Assembly: GCA_002928515.1 (NCBI GenBank)
Contig: PERI01000001.1
Location: forward strand, 744,001 to 808,000
DNA length: 64,000 bases
Direction of reading: 5' to 3'
Source: Hyphomicrobium sp.
GTDB lineage: Bacteria > Pseudomonadota > Alphaproteobacteria > Rhizobiales > Hyphomicrobiaceae
The notes beneath the pieces were generated by a model. The model saw only the letters and a list, made by a program, of their open reading frames with translations, did not search any database and was not told the origin of the DNA. The translations under genes and the position numbers were made by a program. Below, piece by piece: positions 9,933 through 18,863 of the stretch (position 1 is the first letter of the stretch; each line of letters begins with the position of its first letter).

Positions 9933-10860
9933 TGGCGACGACGCGTTCGCGATGCACGAGATAGATGCCTGACGCGATGACGACACCTGATCCAACAAGT
10001 GTCCAAAGGTCGGGCAATTCGCCGAACATCAGATATCCGAGCGCGACCATGCTGAGGATTTGGAAATACAGGAACGGCGACACGCTGGATGCGGGTGCAA
10101 TGCGATAGGCCAAGATCAACAGATAATGACCGAGGCCGCCGAATGCGCCAAGGCTGAGCAAGGTCAGCCATTGAAAGGCATCCGTTGGCCAAACCCATTC
10201 CGGTATCGCGACGATCGCGCCGCCGAACGTGCCGACGAGTAGCGCGTAGAACAACGTCACGAGCGGGGGATCGTAGGTCGAGAGCTTGCGCGTCAGCAGC
10301 ATGAATAGCGCATAGATGAGCATCGAGAGAAACGCGACGGCGAAGGCCGGATGCACTTCTGCTACTCCCGGTCTGACAACGATCAAGATGCCGAGAAATC
10401 CGACGACGATGGCGAGCGCACGACGCCAACCGATGTATTCGCCGAGCATGGGGCCGGCAAGTGCTGCCACAACGAGTGGCGCTAGAAAAGCAATCGAGAT
10501 GGTCTGGTCGAGGCGCAGATACTTGACGGCGATGAAATTGCAGATCGTCGTGCCGACCATCAAAAATGAGCGGGTGATTTGTAGCCCAAGTTTTTGTGTG
10601 CGCAGCAAGCTGGGGATGGTCCACGGGCCGAGGATGACGGCCATGAGGACAAACTGGCCGACGAAGCGCAGCCACACGACTTGCGAGACCGGCAATTGCG
10701 AAGTCGTCACGAGATACTTCGCCGTCGAATCCAGACAGGAAAAGAGCGTGACGGCGGTGCACATCAGCAGGATCGCGCGCAAGCGGTCCGGCATTGCCGT
10801 CAAGCGGGCGAGGATCGGGTGCGACGCGTGCGACGATGGTTTGGGGTTGTGCTGGAGCAT
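9904..10860 (-). CDS. EamA/DMT-family transporter
   Basis: A 318-residue inner-membrane protein of the drug/metabolite transporter superfamily with about ten hydrophobic helices in two EamA repeats. Features include [13 protein letters not shown] in helix 1, the [24 protein letters not shown] region and a second-half [21 protein letters not shown]. The substrate is not predictable. Met at 10794 ([11 protein letters not shown]) is an alternative start close to the first helix; neither has a clear ribosome site. Confidence 0.85.
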   Translation of the reverse strand: MLQHNPKPSSHASHPILARLTAMPDRLRAILLMCTAVTLFSCLDSTAKYLVTTSQLPVSQVVWLRFVGQFVLMAVILGPWTIPSLLRTQKLGLQITRSFLMVGTTICNFIAVKYLRLDQTISIAFLAPLVVAALAGPMLGEYIGWRRALAIVVGFLGILIVVRPGVAEVHPAFAVAFLSMLIYALFMLLTRKLSTYDPPLVTLFYALLVGTFGGAIVAIPEWVWPTDAFQWLTLLSLGAFGGLGHYLLILAYRIAPASSVSPFLYFQILSMVALGYLMFGELPDLWTLVGSGVVIASGIYLVHRERVVAITEAKKLLT

Positions 10861-11165
10861 GAGCAGATGTGCATTCTCGTTCGAGCTTTATGGGTCGCCC
10901 GTTTCACGGCCTCTCATACAGCAGTTCGCGCCATAGGCATGGGCGAATTGGTCAATGGACGGGCGTAGCTCCTATGCGGCGCGTGCATAGATTAAGGTTT
11001 TTATCCGCAGTCTGTCCTGTTGGTTGCTTGTGCCGTGAGAGGTCTCAAAGCATTGGAAAGCGCTTGAATAAAAGGGAAATGCCTGCCGTGACCTTTCGCG
11101 CAATCGGTCGTTTGGCAGCAGTGCTTGCATGGCGGGCAAAAGCCTTGTAACCCCACGGGTCTTGG
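10861..11165. other. Intergenic region before tRNA-Lys
   Basis: About 305 bases between the EamA start and tRNA-Lys. A 93-residue frame runs through it but has no ribosome site or recognisable domain. It presumably holds the promoters of both flanking genes. Confidence 0.35.
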
Positions 11166-11240
11166 GGGCCCGTAGCTCAGCGGTAGAGCATCTGACTTTT
11201 AATCAGAGGGTCGTTGGTTCGATCCCAACCGGGCTCACCA
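11166..11240 (+). tRNA. tRNA-Lys (anticodon TTT)
   Basis: A 75-base cloverleaf. The 7-bp acceptor stem is GGGCCCG/CGGGCTC with one G-T pair. The anticodon stem TCTGA/TCAGA encloses the loop CTTTTAA, and the T arm is GTTGG-TTCGATC-CCAAC. CCA is encoded, followed by a TTTTT run. Confidence 0.97.
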
Positions 11241-11343
11241 TTTTTACCTTCGCGTTTGCGCGACGCGTGCGACATGTGTCCGCTGTCGGGCTGTCCGCAC
11301 GGATAAGCTTGCCATTTGGGCGCGGTCTGATCAAAGCAGCATC

Positions 11344-11865
11344 ATGACTACCTCACCCCGCAAGACCCCATCACCGGATTCGCCTCTCGGGCGCTTGTTG
11401 GCCGCTCCAGCGCGACCTGGCACGCTTATGTGGATTGGCGTGCGACCGGTGCGCAAAGCAGCGTTGGTCAGTTTGTCCTCGGCTGAGTTGATTGCCGAAC
11501 ACGGCATCCGCGGCGATCATTACGAAACGCGACACAACGGAGCGCGTCAGGTCACGCTGATTGCCAGCGAAGATATTGCCGCGATTGCATCGTTCATCGG
11601 GCGAGAGACGATTGGGCCAGAGCTGTTGCGGAGAAATTTAGTCACGCGCGGCATCAATCTTGCGGCGTTGAAAGGGCGACAGTTGCGCGTTGGCGATGCT
11701 GTGTTGGACATATCTGGCGATTGCGCGCCGTGTAGCCGGATGGAAGACACTCTCGGTATCGGTGGCTACAACGCGGTGCGCGGGCGCGGTGGGGTTACGG
11801 CGCGGATTTTGACGGGTGGTATTGTTCGTATTGGGGATACGTTGACTGTCGTCGATGTGACTTGA
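11344..11865 (+). CDS. MOSC domain protein
   Basis: A 173-residue stand-alone MOSC domain. MOSC domains are beta-strand modules found in molybdenum cofactor sulfurases and in YiiM/YuaD-like proteins. The family Cys lies in SGDCAPCSRMEDTLG, and GDHYETRHNGARQVTLI and LRRNLVTRGINL are typical. Stand-alone forms are thought to handle sulfur or the molybdenum cofactor; this chromosome also carries moaC and moeA about 13 kb away. It is not in an obvious operon. Confidence 0.85.
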   Translation: MTTSPRKTPSPDSPLGRLLAAPARPGTLMWIGVRPVRKAALVSLSSAELIAEHGIRGDHYETRHNGARQVTLIASEDIAAIASFIGRETIGPELLRRNLVTRGINLAALKGRQLRVGDAVLDISGDCAPCSRMEDTLGIGGYNAVRGRGGVTARILTGGIVRIGDTLTVVDVT

Positions 11866-11940
11866 TGAGTGAGCCTGCACAGCAGATGTGCGCTATAAAA
11901 CTGATCCCTTGAAAGTCACATGATTTGGTTTCTGTTCGTT

Positions 11941-13896
11941 CTAGCCGCGTGGTGGGCGGCGGCGCTCTTGAAACCAATTGCGATACTCAATCATTTTGGC
12001 GCGTTGCTGTTGAGATGCGCGTCGTTTGCAGGTCGCAGCCTCATCGGTTTTGTCTGCGGCACCCCAACGCAATTCCACGCAGTCGTTGACGTTGTAAGCC
12101 ATTTCCAGAGATGCCATGCGGTCAACGACATCTTTGACGGACAGCGTCCACTCTGAGCCATCGCTGCGCGCGTATGTAAATTTGCGCGCAGACAAGTCCG
12201 ATGCGAGCACTGTTTCTAATTCGGCTTTGACATCGGCCACGCTTTTGCCGCTCGGCATGGCGTAGCGTTCGGGGCGGCGGGCGACGCGATCGGGAAAGCC
12301 ACGGACAACATCAATGGCAATCAGCAGTCGCAGGTCGCGCGAAGGCGTAGCAAAATCTTCCCAGGCGCCGGTGGTTTCAAAAATCGACGCGCCGTCTGGC
12401 ATGGCGACGACCGCACCGCCGCCGGTCTGGTATTTGCGGCCATTTTCTACTGATGTGACGCGGGCTTTGACTTGCTCTTCAAGCGACGTGATCGCTTCTT
12501 TCATCGCGCGGAGTGGATCGAGCGGAGAGGGTGACATGACGTCATCCATGCGATCGTAGAAGTCTTCAATTCCCAGTTGCGATTGATCGAGTGAGAAATC
12601 CGCGTAATGCGCGTTGGCTTTGATTTCGGTATTGTTGAGCCGTCGTAGGTTGCCGTTCTTATCAGCTACGATGGGTCGGAACCGTTTGAAGCCGGGACCG
12701 CCGAGGGCTGGGTTTTGTGCGAATAAGAAGTTGCCGCGCCAGAAGCGTTTGCGCGCGATCGTGCCGTCGGGTTGTCCGTCAATGGCGAGAAAGACACCTG
12801 CTGCATCGCCGGATTGCGCCACGCGCTTGGAAATCACTAACAGGTGGCCGTAAGGGTCGGCATAGACCGTGCCGGGACGTAACGTCTGTTGCGAGAGCGA
12901 AATTGGATAATAGTCGGTGTTGTTATCGTCGGCTGCGGTGCGTCCATTTCCGGAGTGCACGGCATTGGCGACAGTTCTTCTCAGGTAATGACCGAACGCG
13001 GGAACCAGGCCTTGCGGTAAGGTTGCAGGCTTGGTGGATGGTTTTGTCGATGGTTCGGAGAATATGCCGAGCAGGCCAGAAGAGGTGCTGTGTTGTTCTG
13101 GCGGCTGCGATGACGGTTCAAGCTTTTGGATTGTCCAATAGGCGACGCACTTGGGCGGTTTGCCACCACCGCCACGCGTGCACTTGGTGTATCCGAATGG
13201 AAGTCCCAGTTTGAAAGCGAAGTAAGCGCGCAGGAAATAGGGAAGATCTGCGCAGTCGGGACGGATGACTAAGTTTTTCTCGTCTTCGGCAAGCCCCAAG
13301 TGATTGAACAACAAGTTGCGCGAGCGGTCGCGCAAGACGTCGTGCAAGGCTGGCCATGATAATGTTTCGTCGAGTGGCGCATCGAACAGCGTTTCGATCC
13401 ATGCGGAATAGAGATTTTCTGTTTCTCGGTTCCAGCTTTCGCGAATGGGCCAGACCGAGTTTTTCGTAGCGCTGGGTCCCGGCGGCTTTTTTGCTTTGAC
13501 GGGGATATCGCGCGTGATGGTTGCGCACTCTGGCGTTGTGCCTTCGCGCGTGAGTTTGGCTTGCCATGTGCCAGTTGTGGGTGAGGCGACTTCGAGCGAC
13601 CAGAAATAAGGTGGTCCACCGCGGCGGTCGCTGGATTTCACGGCGACGGTACCGTCAGGTGCGATCAGCGATAGTTCGCCTTCGACCGGGTCCTCAGACG
13701 CGAATACGATGCGCAGAGGTGCGCCTTTCCACGGCGCGATGGGCGACGATAGGACAGCCAGTTTGTCTGCGTCTTTGCAGGTCGGTGCTTTTTCGGATTG
13801 TGCATAAGCTGTGGAGACGAGGCATGTGCAGATGCCGAGGGCTACGGCGATGGCATGGACTGCGCGTTGGAGTTTGGGGAACACGAGAAGCCTCAT
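11941..13896 (-). CDS. Exported protein with Cys/His motifs, possibly NlpC/P60-like
   Basis: A 651-residue protein with a signal peptide (cleavage likely after VSTAYAQ, residue 33). No family is recognised with certainty. A beta-sandwich-like region (about 40-135) is followed by a segment with Cys215 in RPDCADLPYFLRAYFAFKLG, His351 in DPYGHLLVIS and Asp373 in AIDGQ. Their order and spacing resemble Cys-His-polar peptidases of the NlpC/P60 or transglutaminase-like folds. A Pro/Thr/Ser-rich stretch at 262-295 looks like a linker. The start at 13896 is chosen for the signal peptide. It is divergent from a beta-barrel gene, so an envelope or surface role is plausible. Confidence 0.65.
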   Translation of the reverse strand: MRLLVFPKLQRAVHAIAVALGICTCLVSTAYAQSEKAPTCKDADKLAVLSSPIAPWKGAPLRIVFASEDPVEGELSLIAPDGTVAVKSSDRRGGPPYFWSLEVASPTTGTWQAKLTREGTTPECATITRDIPVKAKKPPGPSATKNSVWPIRESWNRETENLYSAWIETLFDAPLDETLSWPALHDVLRDRSRNLLFNHLGLAEDEKNLVIRPDCADLPYFLRAYFAFKLGLPFGYTKCTRGGGGKPPKCVAYWTIQKLEPSSQPPEQHSTSSGLLGIFSEPSTKPSTKPATLPQGLVPAFGHYLRRTVANAVHSGNGRTAADDNNTDYYPISLSQQTLRPGTVYADPYGHLLVISKRVAQSGDAAGVFLAIDGQPDGTIARKRFWRGNFLFAQNPALGGPGFKRFRPIVADKNGNLRRLNNTEIKANAHYADFSLDQSQLGIEDFYDRMDDVMSPSPLDPLRAMKEAITSLEEQVKARVTSVENGRKYQTGGGAVVAMPDGASIFETTGAWEDFATPSRDLRLLIAIDVVRGFPDRVARRPERYAMPSGKSVADVKAELETVLASDLSARKFTYARSDGSEWTLSVKDVVDRMASLEMAYNVNDCVELRWGAADKTDEAATCKRRASQQQRAKMIEYRNWFQERRRPPRG

Positions 13897-14270
13897 GGTC
13901 GGTGCAATACGAATGACGTTAAATATGGCGCGAACGGCAGGACCTGTTCGCCAATCTTCCAATGTTTGCCCTGACCGCGGATGGTCATTTATGATCTCCC
14001 GGACCGGTATATATGTGGATGGTATGCACTTAAATGTGGAAGGTGCAATTGGAGCACACATTGTGCCAGGTATTTTGATTCGTTGTTTCGTAAATAGCTT
14101 CATTATCTAGCTTAGGCAGCTCGTTGCTTATCTGCCACGTTATTTCGGTGCTGAGTGGCAAATTGCTGATCCCTTGCGCCGAATGTCCGTCGAATCGGAT
14201 AGCCATCGCTTAAATAGTAAATTTTTGTTCTGCGTCTCATGCAAATTTGGGCAACCTTTGTAGGGCGCAG
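13897..14270. other. Divergent promoter region
   Basis: About 370 bases between the exported Cys/His protein and the beta-barrel gene, AT-richer than the neighbouring genes around 14030-14110 and 14200-14240. No operator is recognised. Open frames crossing it look like chance. Confidence 0.35.
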
Positions 14271-16634
14271 ATGGCTGTTTTTTATCGCTATATGGTGGCA
14301 CTTGGGACGTTGAGCTTTGCGGTGGCTCCGGCTGCCGTGTCTCCGTCTTCAGCTCAGAACATCATTACTGACCAGCCCATACGAGACGCATCGGCTCAGC
14401 TTCGTTCGCGCAACACGACAAATCAGAGTATTGACGGTTTTACGATTGCGCCAGGAATCATTGTGTCTGTCGGCGGTGGTAGCGAGTCTGGCTATGACAG
14501 CAATCCAAATCAGTTAGATGATGGCCCGAGCTCCTATTACAGTCGTGTGAACGGTTACAGTCAGTTGACTGCGATACGAGAGAATTCGTTAACGCGAGTT
14601 CGGGTTGAAGGCGTTGGGCTCGCATTTACTGACGATGATGTCGGTCGAACAGAACGTGGATTAGGTCAGGCAACGGCCGAACATTTCCAGAGTTTAGGTC
14701 ATGGCTGGAGCCTCTCCTTTGGTGGGCTCTATCGTTACAACGGCTTGTCGTTTGTGGAAGATCAAGTCGCTGGCGGTTTCAGCGAGGTCAATTTTACCAA
14801 TGATAACATCGTTTCTTTTGTGCGCGGCAGATACACATCTTTGAAGTATCTGACGGACATCAACCTTTCTGGTGGTGTGCTCAATCCGCTGCAGCAAACG
14901 GACGCTTTCAATCTTGATCGGGCGGAGATTGGCGGCGGTTTCCTTTATGGAAAGTCTTCTCCTATCGCTGGATTTGTCGAGGGTGTTATCGCTGACGTCG
15001 ATTACGTCAACACAGTCGATCCTGATTTTATTAATCGCGACGCCACTGACGGATTTGGTAAGGCGGGTGTGCGGTTTACATTCGTCCCGTCGCTGCAAGT
15101 CGATATGGGCTGGCGCTACAATCAGCGCGATTTGAATAATGACCCGCTGCTGGAAAGTTATTCATCGAACGACTTTGACTTTGCTTTGCGTTGGACGCCT
15201 TGGCCCTACTTTGCTCTGGCAGCATCCTATGATCGGACCATTGAAGAACCATCGACTTTCTTCAGCCGTCTTGCTGATACCCGGACATATGCTTTTAACT
15301 TCAAGTACGCCATCGATGAGCAGTTGGCTATCTCAGCAGACGTGCGTCGTCGGGTATTTGATGAAATTGGTACGCCTGTATCTGTGCCGGATATCGCGTA
15401 TCGCATTTGGGACGTGAATGCTGAAGTCACCTACGATGCGACGAGGTGGGCCCAATATTACGCGGGTCTTTTTTACCAAAGCGTATCTGAGGAAAGTGGC
15501 GATCTCGACTTTAGTGAATTGCGCATCGGTGCAGGTGTGCGCGTTGCGTTATCAGAAAATGCTCCAGGTCCGCATGACTTCTTTTTTGGCGAGCGGCGCA
15601 ATAGCGTGAGGAATTTCCCTCAAGGTGCCACCGTTGACGTGTCATTCGGTCCGGCATGGTTCGGGCTGCCTGAGAAGAATATTACGACTGTCATTGAAGG
15701 TATAGGTCCGGGGCCAGGGCTCGCATTCGATACGGCTGACCGTCAGATTGAAGACCATGACGGCGATGTATTCGGTGGTCGTGTCGGCATTATCGTCGAT
15801 AAGGCTGCTGCTTATACGTTTGCCGATGGACGCAGTTTGAGCTTCGGCTTTGACGCAAGTTACTCTTATCTTAAATCAGGCGACCGTTCGGCTTGCGACT
15901 TCACCGCGACAAAAGACTGCGTGTTCGTCAACGTCAACGACTTTGATCCACTTGAAGAGAATAACACCGGGCTAGCTGGTCTTTTAAGAACTACAACAGA
16001 CCGTGAACTGCACTATTGGAACGTAGCAGCCTTTGCTCAGCTCAGCCGTATGCATGGCGGTGGGTTGAAGGACGAAGGGTATTTGCAGCAGATGCCTTGG
16101 ATTATCGGCGTTGATTTGCGTGGGTTAAATGAGCGAACGAAATTGCATTCTGTCGATATTTCTGTTCCCGACCCAGTCGATATTAACGAAGAACTCGACA
16201 CCTATTATTCAGGTGTGTTTGTCGGTCATCGTCGCAGTTACCAACTCGGCCATGGCTTGACGCTCCATTCTGATACGCGAGGCGGGATCTACTATGCGAA
16301 TTCGAATTTGGGTGTGAATTATCGTGGCTTCATACCCATTGAGGGCGATGAATTCGTATTGGAACAGGGTCGCGCAACCGACGAAAATGAAGAAGCAGCA
16401 TTTATTGGAACGGCGAATGTTCGGCTCGACAAAGTGTTGTCATGGGGAATAATTGGTTTGTTTGGCCAGCTTGAATATTTCAGCTACGTTCCTGATGTTC
16501 GCTACAACAATGACGATTTTGCCGAACCTGGCCCTCCGTTCGGCGTGATCGGTACGCAAAAAGGGACGAAAATCGGTTCAACGGATGCGTTCGCGGCTTC
16601 CGTCGGCATACAGTTTTCTGTTCCGCTCAACTAG
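14271..16634 (+). CDS. Outer-membrane beta-barrel protein (BBP2-like porin)
   Basis: A 787-residue exported protein with a signal sequence ending near PSSAQ (residue 29). The rest consists of alternating polar and aromatic beta strands with acidic loops, as in outer-membrane barrels. A GYDSNPNQ segment after a short periplasmic part is typical of the putative beta-barrel porin 2 family, which is often linked to polysaccharide export or surface structures. The length suggests a barrel of 20 or more strands. The ATG at 14271 has AGGGCG upstream; a TTG at 14247 would extend it by eight residues. The substrate is unknown. Base composition is AT-richer than housekeeping neighbours. Confidence 0.75.
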   Translation: MAVFYRYMVALGTLSFAVAPAAVSPSSAQNIITDQPIRDASAQLRSRNTTNQSIDGFTIAPGIIVSVGGGSESGYDSNPNQLDDGPSSYYSRVNGYSQLTAIRENSLTRVRVEGVGLAFTDDDVGRTERGLGQATAEHFQSLGHGWSLSFGGLYRYNGLSFVEDQVAGGFSEVNFTNDNIVSFVRGRYTSLKYLTDINLSGGVLNPLQQTDAFNLDRAEIGGGFLYGKSSPIAGFVEGVIADVDYVNTVDPDFINRDATDGFGKAGVRFTFVPSLQVDMGWRYNQRDLNNDPLLESYSSNDFDFALRWTPWPYFALAASYDRTIEEPSTFFSRLADTRTYAFNFKYAIDEQLAISADVRRRVFDEIGTPVSVPDIAYRIWDVNAEVTYDATRWAQYYAGLFYQSVSEESGDLDFSELRIGAGVRVALSENAPGPHDFFFGERRNSVRNFPQGATVDVSFGPAWFGLPEKNITTVIEGIGPGPGLAFDTADRQIEDHDGDVFGGRVGIIVDKAAAYTFADGRSLSFGFDASYSYLKSGDRSACDFTATKDCVFVNVNDFDPLEENNTGLAGLLRTTTDRELHYWNVAAFAQLSRMHGGGLKDEGYLQQMPWIIGVDLRGLNERTKLHSVDISVPDPVDINEELDTYYSGVFVGHRRSYQLGHGLTLHSDTRGGIYYANSNLGVNYRGFIPIEGDEFVLEQGRATDENEEAAFIGTANVRLDKVLSWGIIGLFGQLEYFSYVPDVRYNNDDFAEPGPPFGVIGTQKGTKIGSTDAFAASVGIQFSVPLN

Positions 16635-16649
16635 TCAGAGCTGACCTAT

Positions 16650-16688
16650 AACAACAAAGCCCGGCAAAATCTGCCGGGCTTTGTTGTT
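16650..16688. terminator. Strong bidirectional terminator
   Basis: A perfect 17-bp stem (16650-16666 with 16672-16688) with a 5-base loop AAATC. It lies between the convergent barrel gene and the exported-protein gene and is likely to end both transcripts. Confidence 0.9.
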
Positions 16689-16704
16689 TTGAGCTGCATC
16701 TATT

Positions 16705-17256
16705 TTAGTTGTTCACGCGAACGTATGCGCTGTTTTTAGTTCCGCTGACGACGCCGATGTAGCCGTTGCTCGATGCTTGTACGAACGAGTCTGAATCTGC
16801 TGCTGCGTGCGTACCCAGTGGCGTATGACGAGCAAGCGCGCGTGCCACCTCTTTGGTTACAACATACGTAGAACCGGCCGCTTTAATTTGCGTGTAAGTG
16901 TCGCTGCGTGCTTTGGCGATGATGCTCTTGCCTTTAGCATAAACCTTGGCCTTGGAGATTTTGTGTTGAACGTAATCGGATTTTCCAATTGCGAAATATT
17001 CTGTGTGGTTGCCGGCGTTGGCCCAACCTTCGACGATTTGACCGCCGTAAATCGACCGAATACCTGCATCTGCAAAAGTTGTGCTGTTATATGAGATATA
17101 CTTAGTTTTTGCCTTAATGCTGGCTTTGGAATTCGCGTTTGCGTATGCGGAACCGCCAGTTTTCTTATATTTCTTGTATGCGAGTGTCGGTTGGCTGAAT
17201 GTGACGCATGCAAGGGCTGCAAGAGCCAGTTTAGAAATTGTTTTGACGCGAGACAT
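16705..17256 (-). CDS. Small exported repetitive protein, unknown family
   Basis: A 183-residue protein with a signal peptide ending at TLA (residue 26). The mature part is basic and rich in Tyr, Ala, Ser and Lys, starting YKKYKKTGGSAYANANSKAS, and shows alternating polar/hydrophobic patterns suggestive of beta strands. It has no Cys in the mature part and no recognised domain. GAAAGG precedes the ATG at 17256. It shares the YKK and GSAY-N-S-A elements with the next gene upstream (17404-17778), so the two may be related surface or matrix proteins. Confidence 0.65.
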   Translation of the reverse strand: MSRVKTISKLALAALACVTFSQPTLAYKKYKKTGGSAYANANSKASIKAKTKYISYNSTTFADAGIRSIYGGQIVEGWANAGNHTEYFAIGKSDYVQHKISKAKVYAKGKSIIAKARSDTYTQIKAAGSTYVVTKEVARALARHTPLGTHAAADSDSFVQASSNGYIGVVSGTKNSAYVRVNN

Positions 17257-17299
17257 GGCAGAGTGCCTTTCGTGGACAACGGTTGGTGAAAAACCAGCA

Positions 17300-17353
17300 C
17301 GTCGGGCTGTTGTCCGACGAGAGAGGTGGTTCAAAGTTGAACCCTGAACCACC
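17300..17353 (-). repeat. Two inverted repeats between exported-protein genes
   Basis: A 9-bp perfect inverted repeat (17325-17333 with 17345-17353, GGTGGTTCA/TGAACCACC) and a 6-bp one (17300-17305 with 17314-17319). On the minus strand the second is followed by TGCTGGTTTTT, so it may terminate or attenuate the upstream small-protein transcript. Confidence 0.45.
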
Positions 17354-17358
17354 CTTTT

Positions 17359-17400
17359 TTCAAATTGCGTTTTTCAAATTACGCATTTCAAATTGCGTGC
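17359..17400. repeat. Three tandem 14-bp repeats
   Basis: Three units start at 17359, 17373 and 17387, each beginning TTCAAATTGCG (the middle one TTCAAATTACG). They lie between the two small exported-protein genes. Confidence 0.7.
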
Positions 17401-17403
17401 CAC

Positions 17404-17778
17404 TTAGCGAGCGTATCCGCCCTTGTAGCCGCTGCCGTAGCCTGTACCGCCGCCTACAACTGCAGACGAACCCGACTGGCTCTTAACGATGCCAAGGCCA
17501 ACAGCAGCTGACGTGTTTGTGGAGTAGGCGCTGCCAGCGCTATAGCTCTTCTTATAGCCCTTCTTTCCAGACGAGCTGTGTGCACCAGCTTCTGATGTGC
17601 TTGTCGTTACACAAGCGCCAATGCCAACGCAGTTCGAGTCGCCGCCAGCAGCAGCGTCATGATAGCTCCAGGTGCCGTGGTTGCCGCCATAGCTCTTGTA
17701 CGAGAAGCCGCCAGCGAAAGCCGTGCCCGACAGGGCAACGAGTGCTGCGGCAGCTAAGGTAATTTTACGCGTAATCAT
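17404..17778 (-). CDS. Small exported Gly/Ser/Tyr-rich protein
   Basis: A 124-residue protein with a signal peptide (MITRKITLAAAALVALSGTAFA). The mature chain is rich in Gly, Ser, Tyr and Lys, with GYKKSYS and a C-terminal GGGTGYGSGYKGGYAR. Two Cys (50 and 56) sit in NCVGIGACV, a C-x5-C spacing that recalls the Cys spacing of BufA2 encoded 2.2 kb away, although the resemblance may be chance. A strong AAGGGAG site precedes the ATG. No family is recognised; the composition suggests a structural or adhesive surface protein. Confidence 0.7.
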   Translation of the reverse strand: MITRKITLAAAALVALSGTAFAGGFSYKSYGGNHGTWSYHDAAAGGDSNCVGIGACVTTSTSEAGAHSSSGKKGYKKSYSAGSAYSTNTSAAVGLGIVKSQSGSSAVVGGGTGYGSGYKGGYAR

Positions 17779-17993
17779 TACTCAACTCCCTTTATGTGTC
17801 TCAGGTCGAAACGTTCGACCATGATTAGGGAGTGCCAGATTATTCCCTGCATTCAACTGATACGTTAATTGAAGGTAAATATTGTCGTTTAAATAGCTCT
17901 ATATAAATTAACTGTATGAAAACGAATTCGACTTCCGAAATGATTTTAATAATTCTGTCATATGAAAAGTAATGTGGTTAAATTGCTAGATTT
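17779..17993. other. AT-rich upstream region
   Basis: About 215 strongly AT-rich bases (17850-17990) upstream of the small exported-protein gene, likely its promoter region. No defined motif is assigned. Confidence 0.35.
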
Positions 17994-18131
17994 TCACTCT
18001 GCAAATCCAACATACGCGGCCACTGCAATCCAAATGCCGATAATCAGCACTGCTGTTATGATTTCGACGCGTTTGTGGGTGGCGCGATAGCGTTTGATTC
18101 GGGTTGTTGGACCCTCTTCGTCGTCGGTCAT
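17994..18131 (-). CDS. Small single-helix membrane protein
   Basis: A 45-residue frame reading MTDDEEGPTTRIKRYRATHK, then a hydrophobic helix (about residues 23-42: VEIITAVLIIGIWIAVAAYV) and a short GFAE end. The acidic then basic N-terminus suggests a cytoplasmic N-terminus. A GGGGGATGCG site precedes the ATG; an in-frame ATG at 18143 would add four residues. Function unknown; it could be a small-subunit or stress-type microprotein. Confidence 0.5.
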   Translation of the reverse strand: MTDDEEGPTTRIKRYRATHKRVEIITAVLIIGIWIAVAAYVGFAE

Positions 18132-18304
18132 CGCATCCCCCATGCTGTCGTTCGTCCACGCAGTTCGATCACCGCGCGCTTGGCTCAGCTATGATAGCTG
18201 TTTCGCTGGCTATCTGTGCTGCTGATTTTTGGATAGGCCGAATTGCAGTATCGCGCTTATCACGTGGCTACAGGCTCATACCTAAGGCTGATTGATGCAT
18301 TTAA

Positions 18305-18328
18305 AAAGCCGTCGGGAGGACCGACGGC
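18305..18328 (-). terminator. Terminator after proline-rich ORFs
   Basis: GCCGTCGG (18308-18315) pairs with CCGACGGC (18321-18328). On the minus strand it is followed by TTTTTAAA, so it probably ends the transcript of the two minus-strand proline-rich ORFs. Confidence 0.7.
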
Positions 18329-18381
18329 CTTTCTGTGATGTGAGCGGACGTTTTCGAGATGTTGATATCGATTGCGGACAC

Positions 18382-18573
18382 TCACAACGGTGGCGTTACC
18401 GGGCTCGGAAGCGGTTCGATATCGGGTATTGGCGGCAAGTCCGGAGGCTTGGGCGTGACGTCAGGATTGGGTGGCTGCGTCGGATTGGGATTGTGGGGGT
18501 CCGGCATCTGTCCGGGCCCACCACCATTCGTGACGCGCGTGTGACTGGCATGCGTCGTGGTTGCTGGCATCAT
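18382..18573 (-). CDS. Short proline-rich ORF, possibly coupled or frameshifted
   Basis: A 63-residue frame with high Pro content (PDPHNPNPTQPPNP and further). It starts with ATG overlapping the stop of the upstream 97-residue ORF (ATGA). It may be translationally coupled, or the two may be one gene split by a frameshift, since both are proline-rich. No family is recognised. A terminator follows on the same strand. Confidence 0.4.
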   Translation of the reverse strand: MMPATTTHASHTRVTNGGGPGQMPDPHNPNPTQPPNPDVTPKPPDLPPIPDIEPLPSPVTPPL

Positions 18574-18863
18574 GGTTGCGGGTTCACAGGCGCTGGTTCC
18601 GGAGTTGCGGGTGCTGGCGATGGCTCTGGGCTCACCGGGTCCGCAGGCTGCGCGCTCGTTGGTGCCGTTTGATTGGGAGGCGTGGCCTGCGTTGCAACTG
18701 GGGGAGTATTGCTCGTGACCATTGGCGCTATGGCTGCTCCGAGGATCACAATCAATAGAAATGCGACGAGAACCCCTGCCATGACACCGCCAGATGAAGA
18801 TGATGTTTCTTGAGGTGGCAATGGTCGGTGAATGTTGGGATTGGGATGAATGGGATTTTCCAT
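18570..18863 (-). CDS. Small membrane protein with Pro-rich tail
   Basis: A 97-residue protein with a polar Pro-rich N-terminus, one transmembrane helix (about residues 27-48: GVMAGVLVAFLLIVILGAAI) and a Pro/Ala/Thr-rich extracytoplasmic tail. GGGAG lies before the ATG. Such architecture suits an anchored periplasmic spacer, but no family is recognised. The next frame overlaps by four bases. Confidence 0.55.
   Translation of the reverse strand: MENPIHPNPNIHRPLPPQETSSSSGGVMAGVLVAFLLIVILGAAIAPMVTSNTPPVATQATPPNQTAPTSAQPADPVSPEPSPAPATPEPAPVNPQP

Noticed and set aside
9824-10762. A 312-codon minus frame overlapping the EamA gene
   Set aside because: It is another frame of the same strand as the EamA transporter gene, with an Arg/His-rich sequence and no hydrophobic pattern.
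10869-11150. A 93-codon plus frame before tRNA-Lys
   Set aside because: No ribosome site, Arg-rich mixed composition and no recognisable domain.
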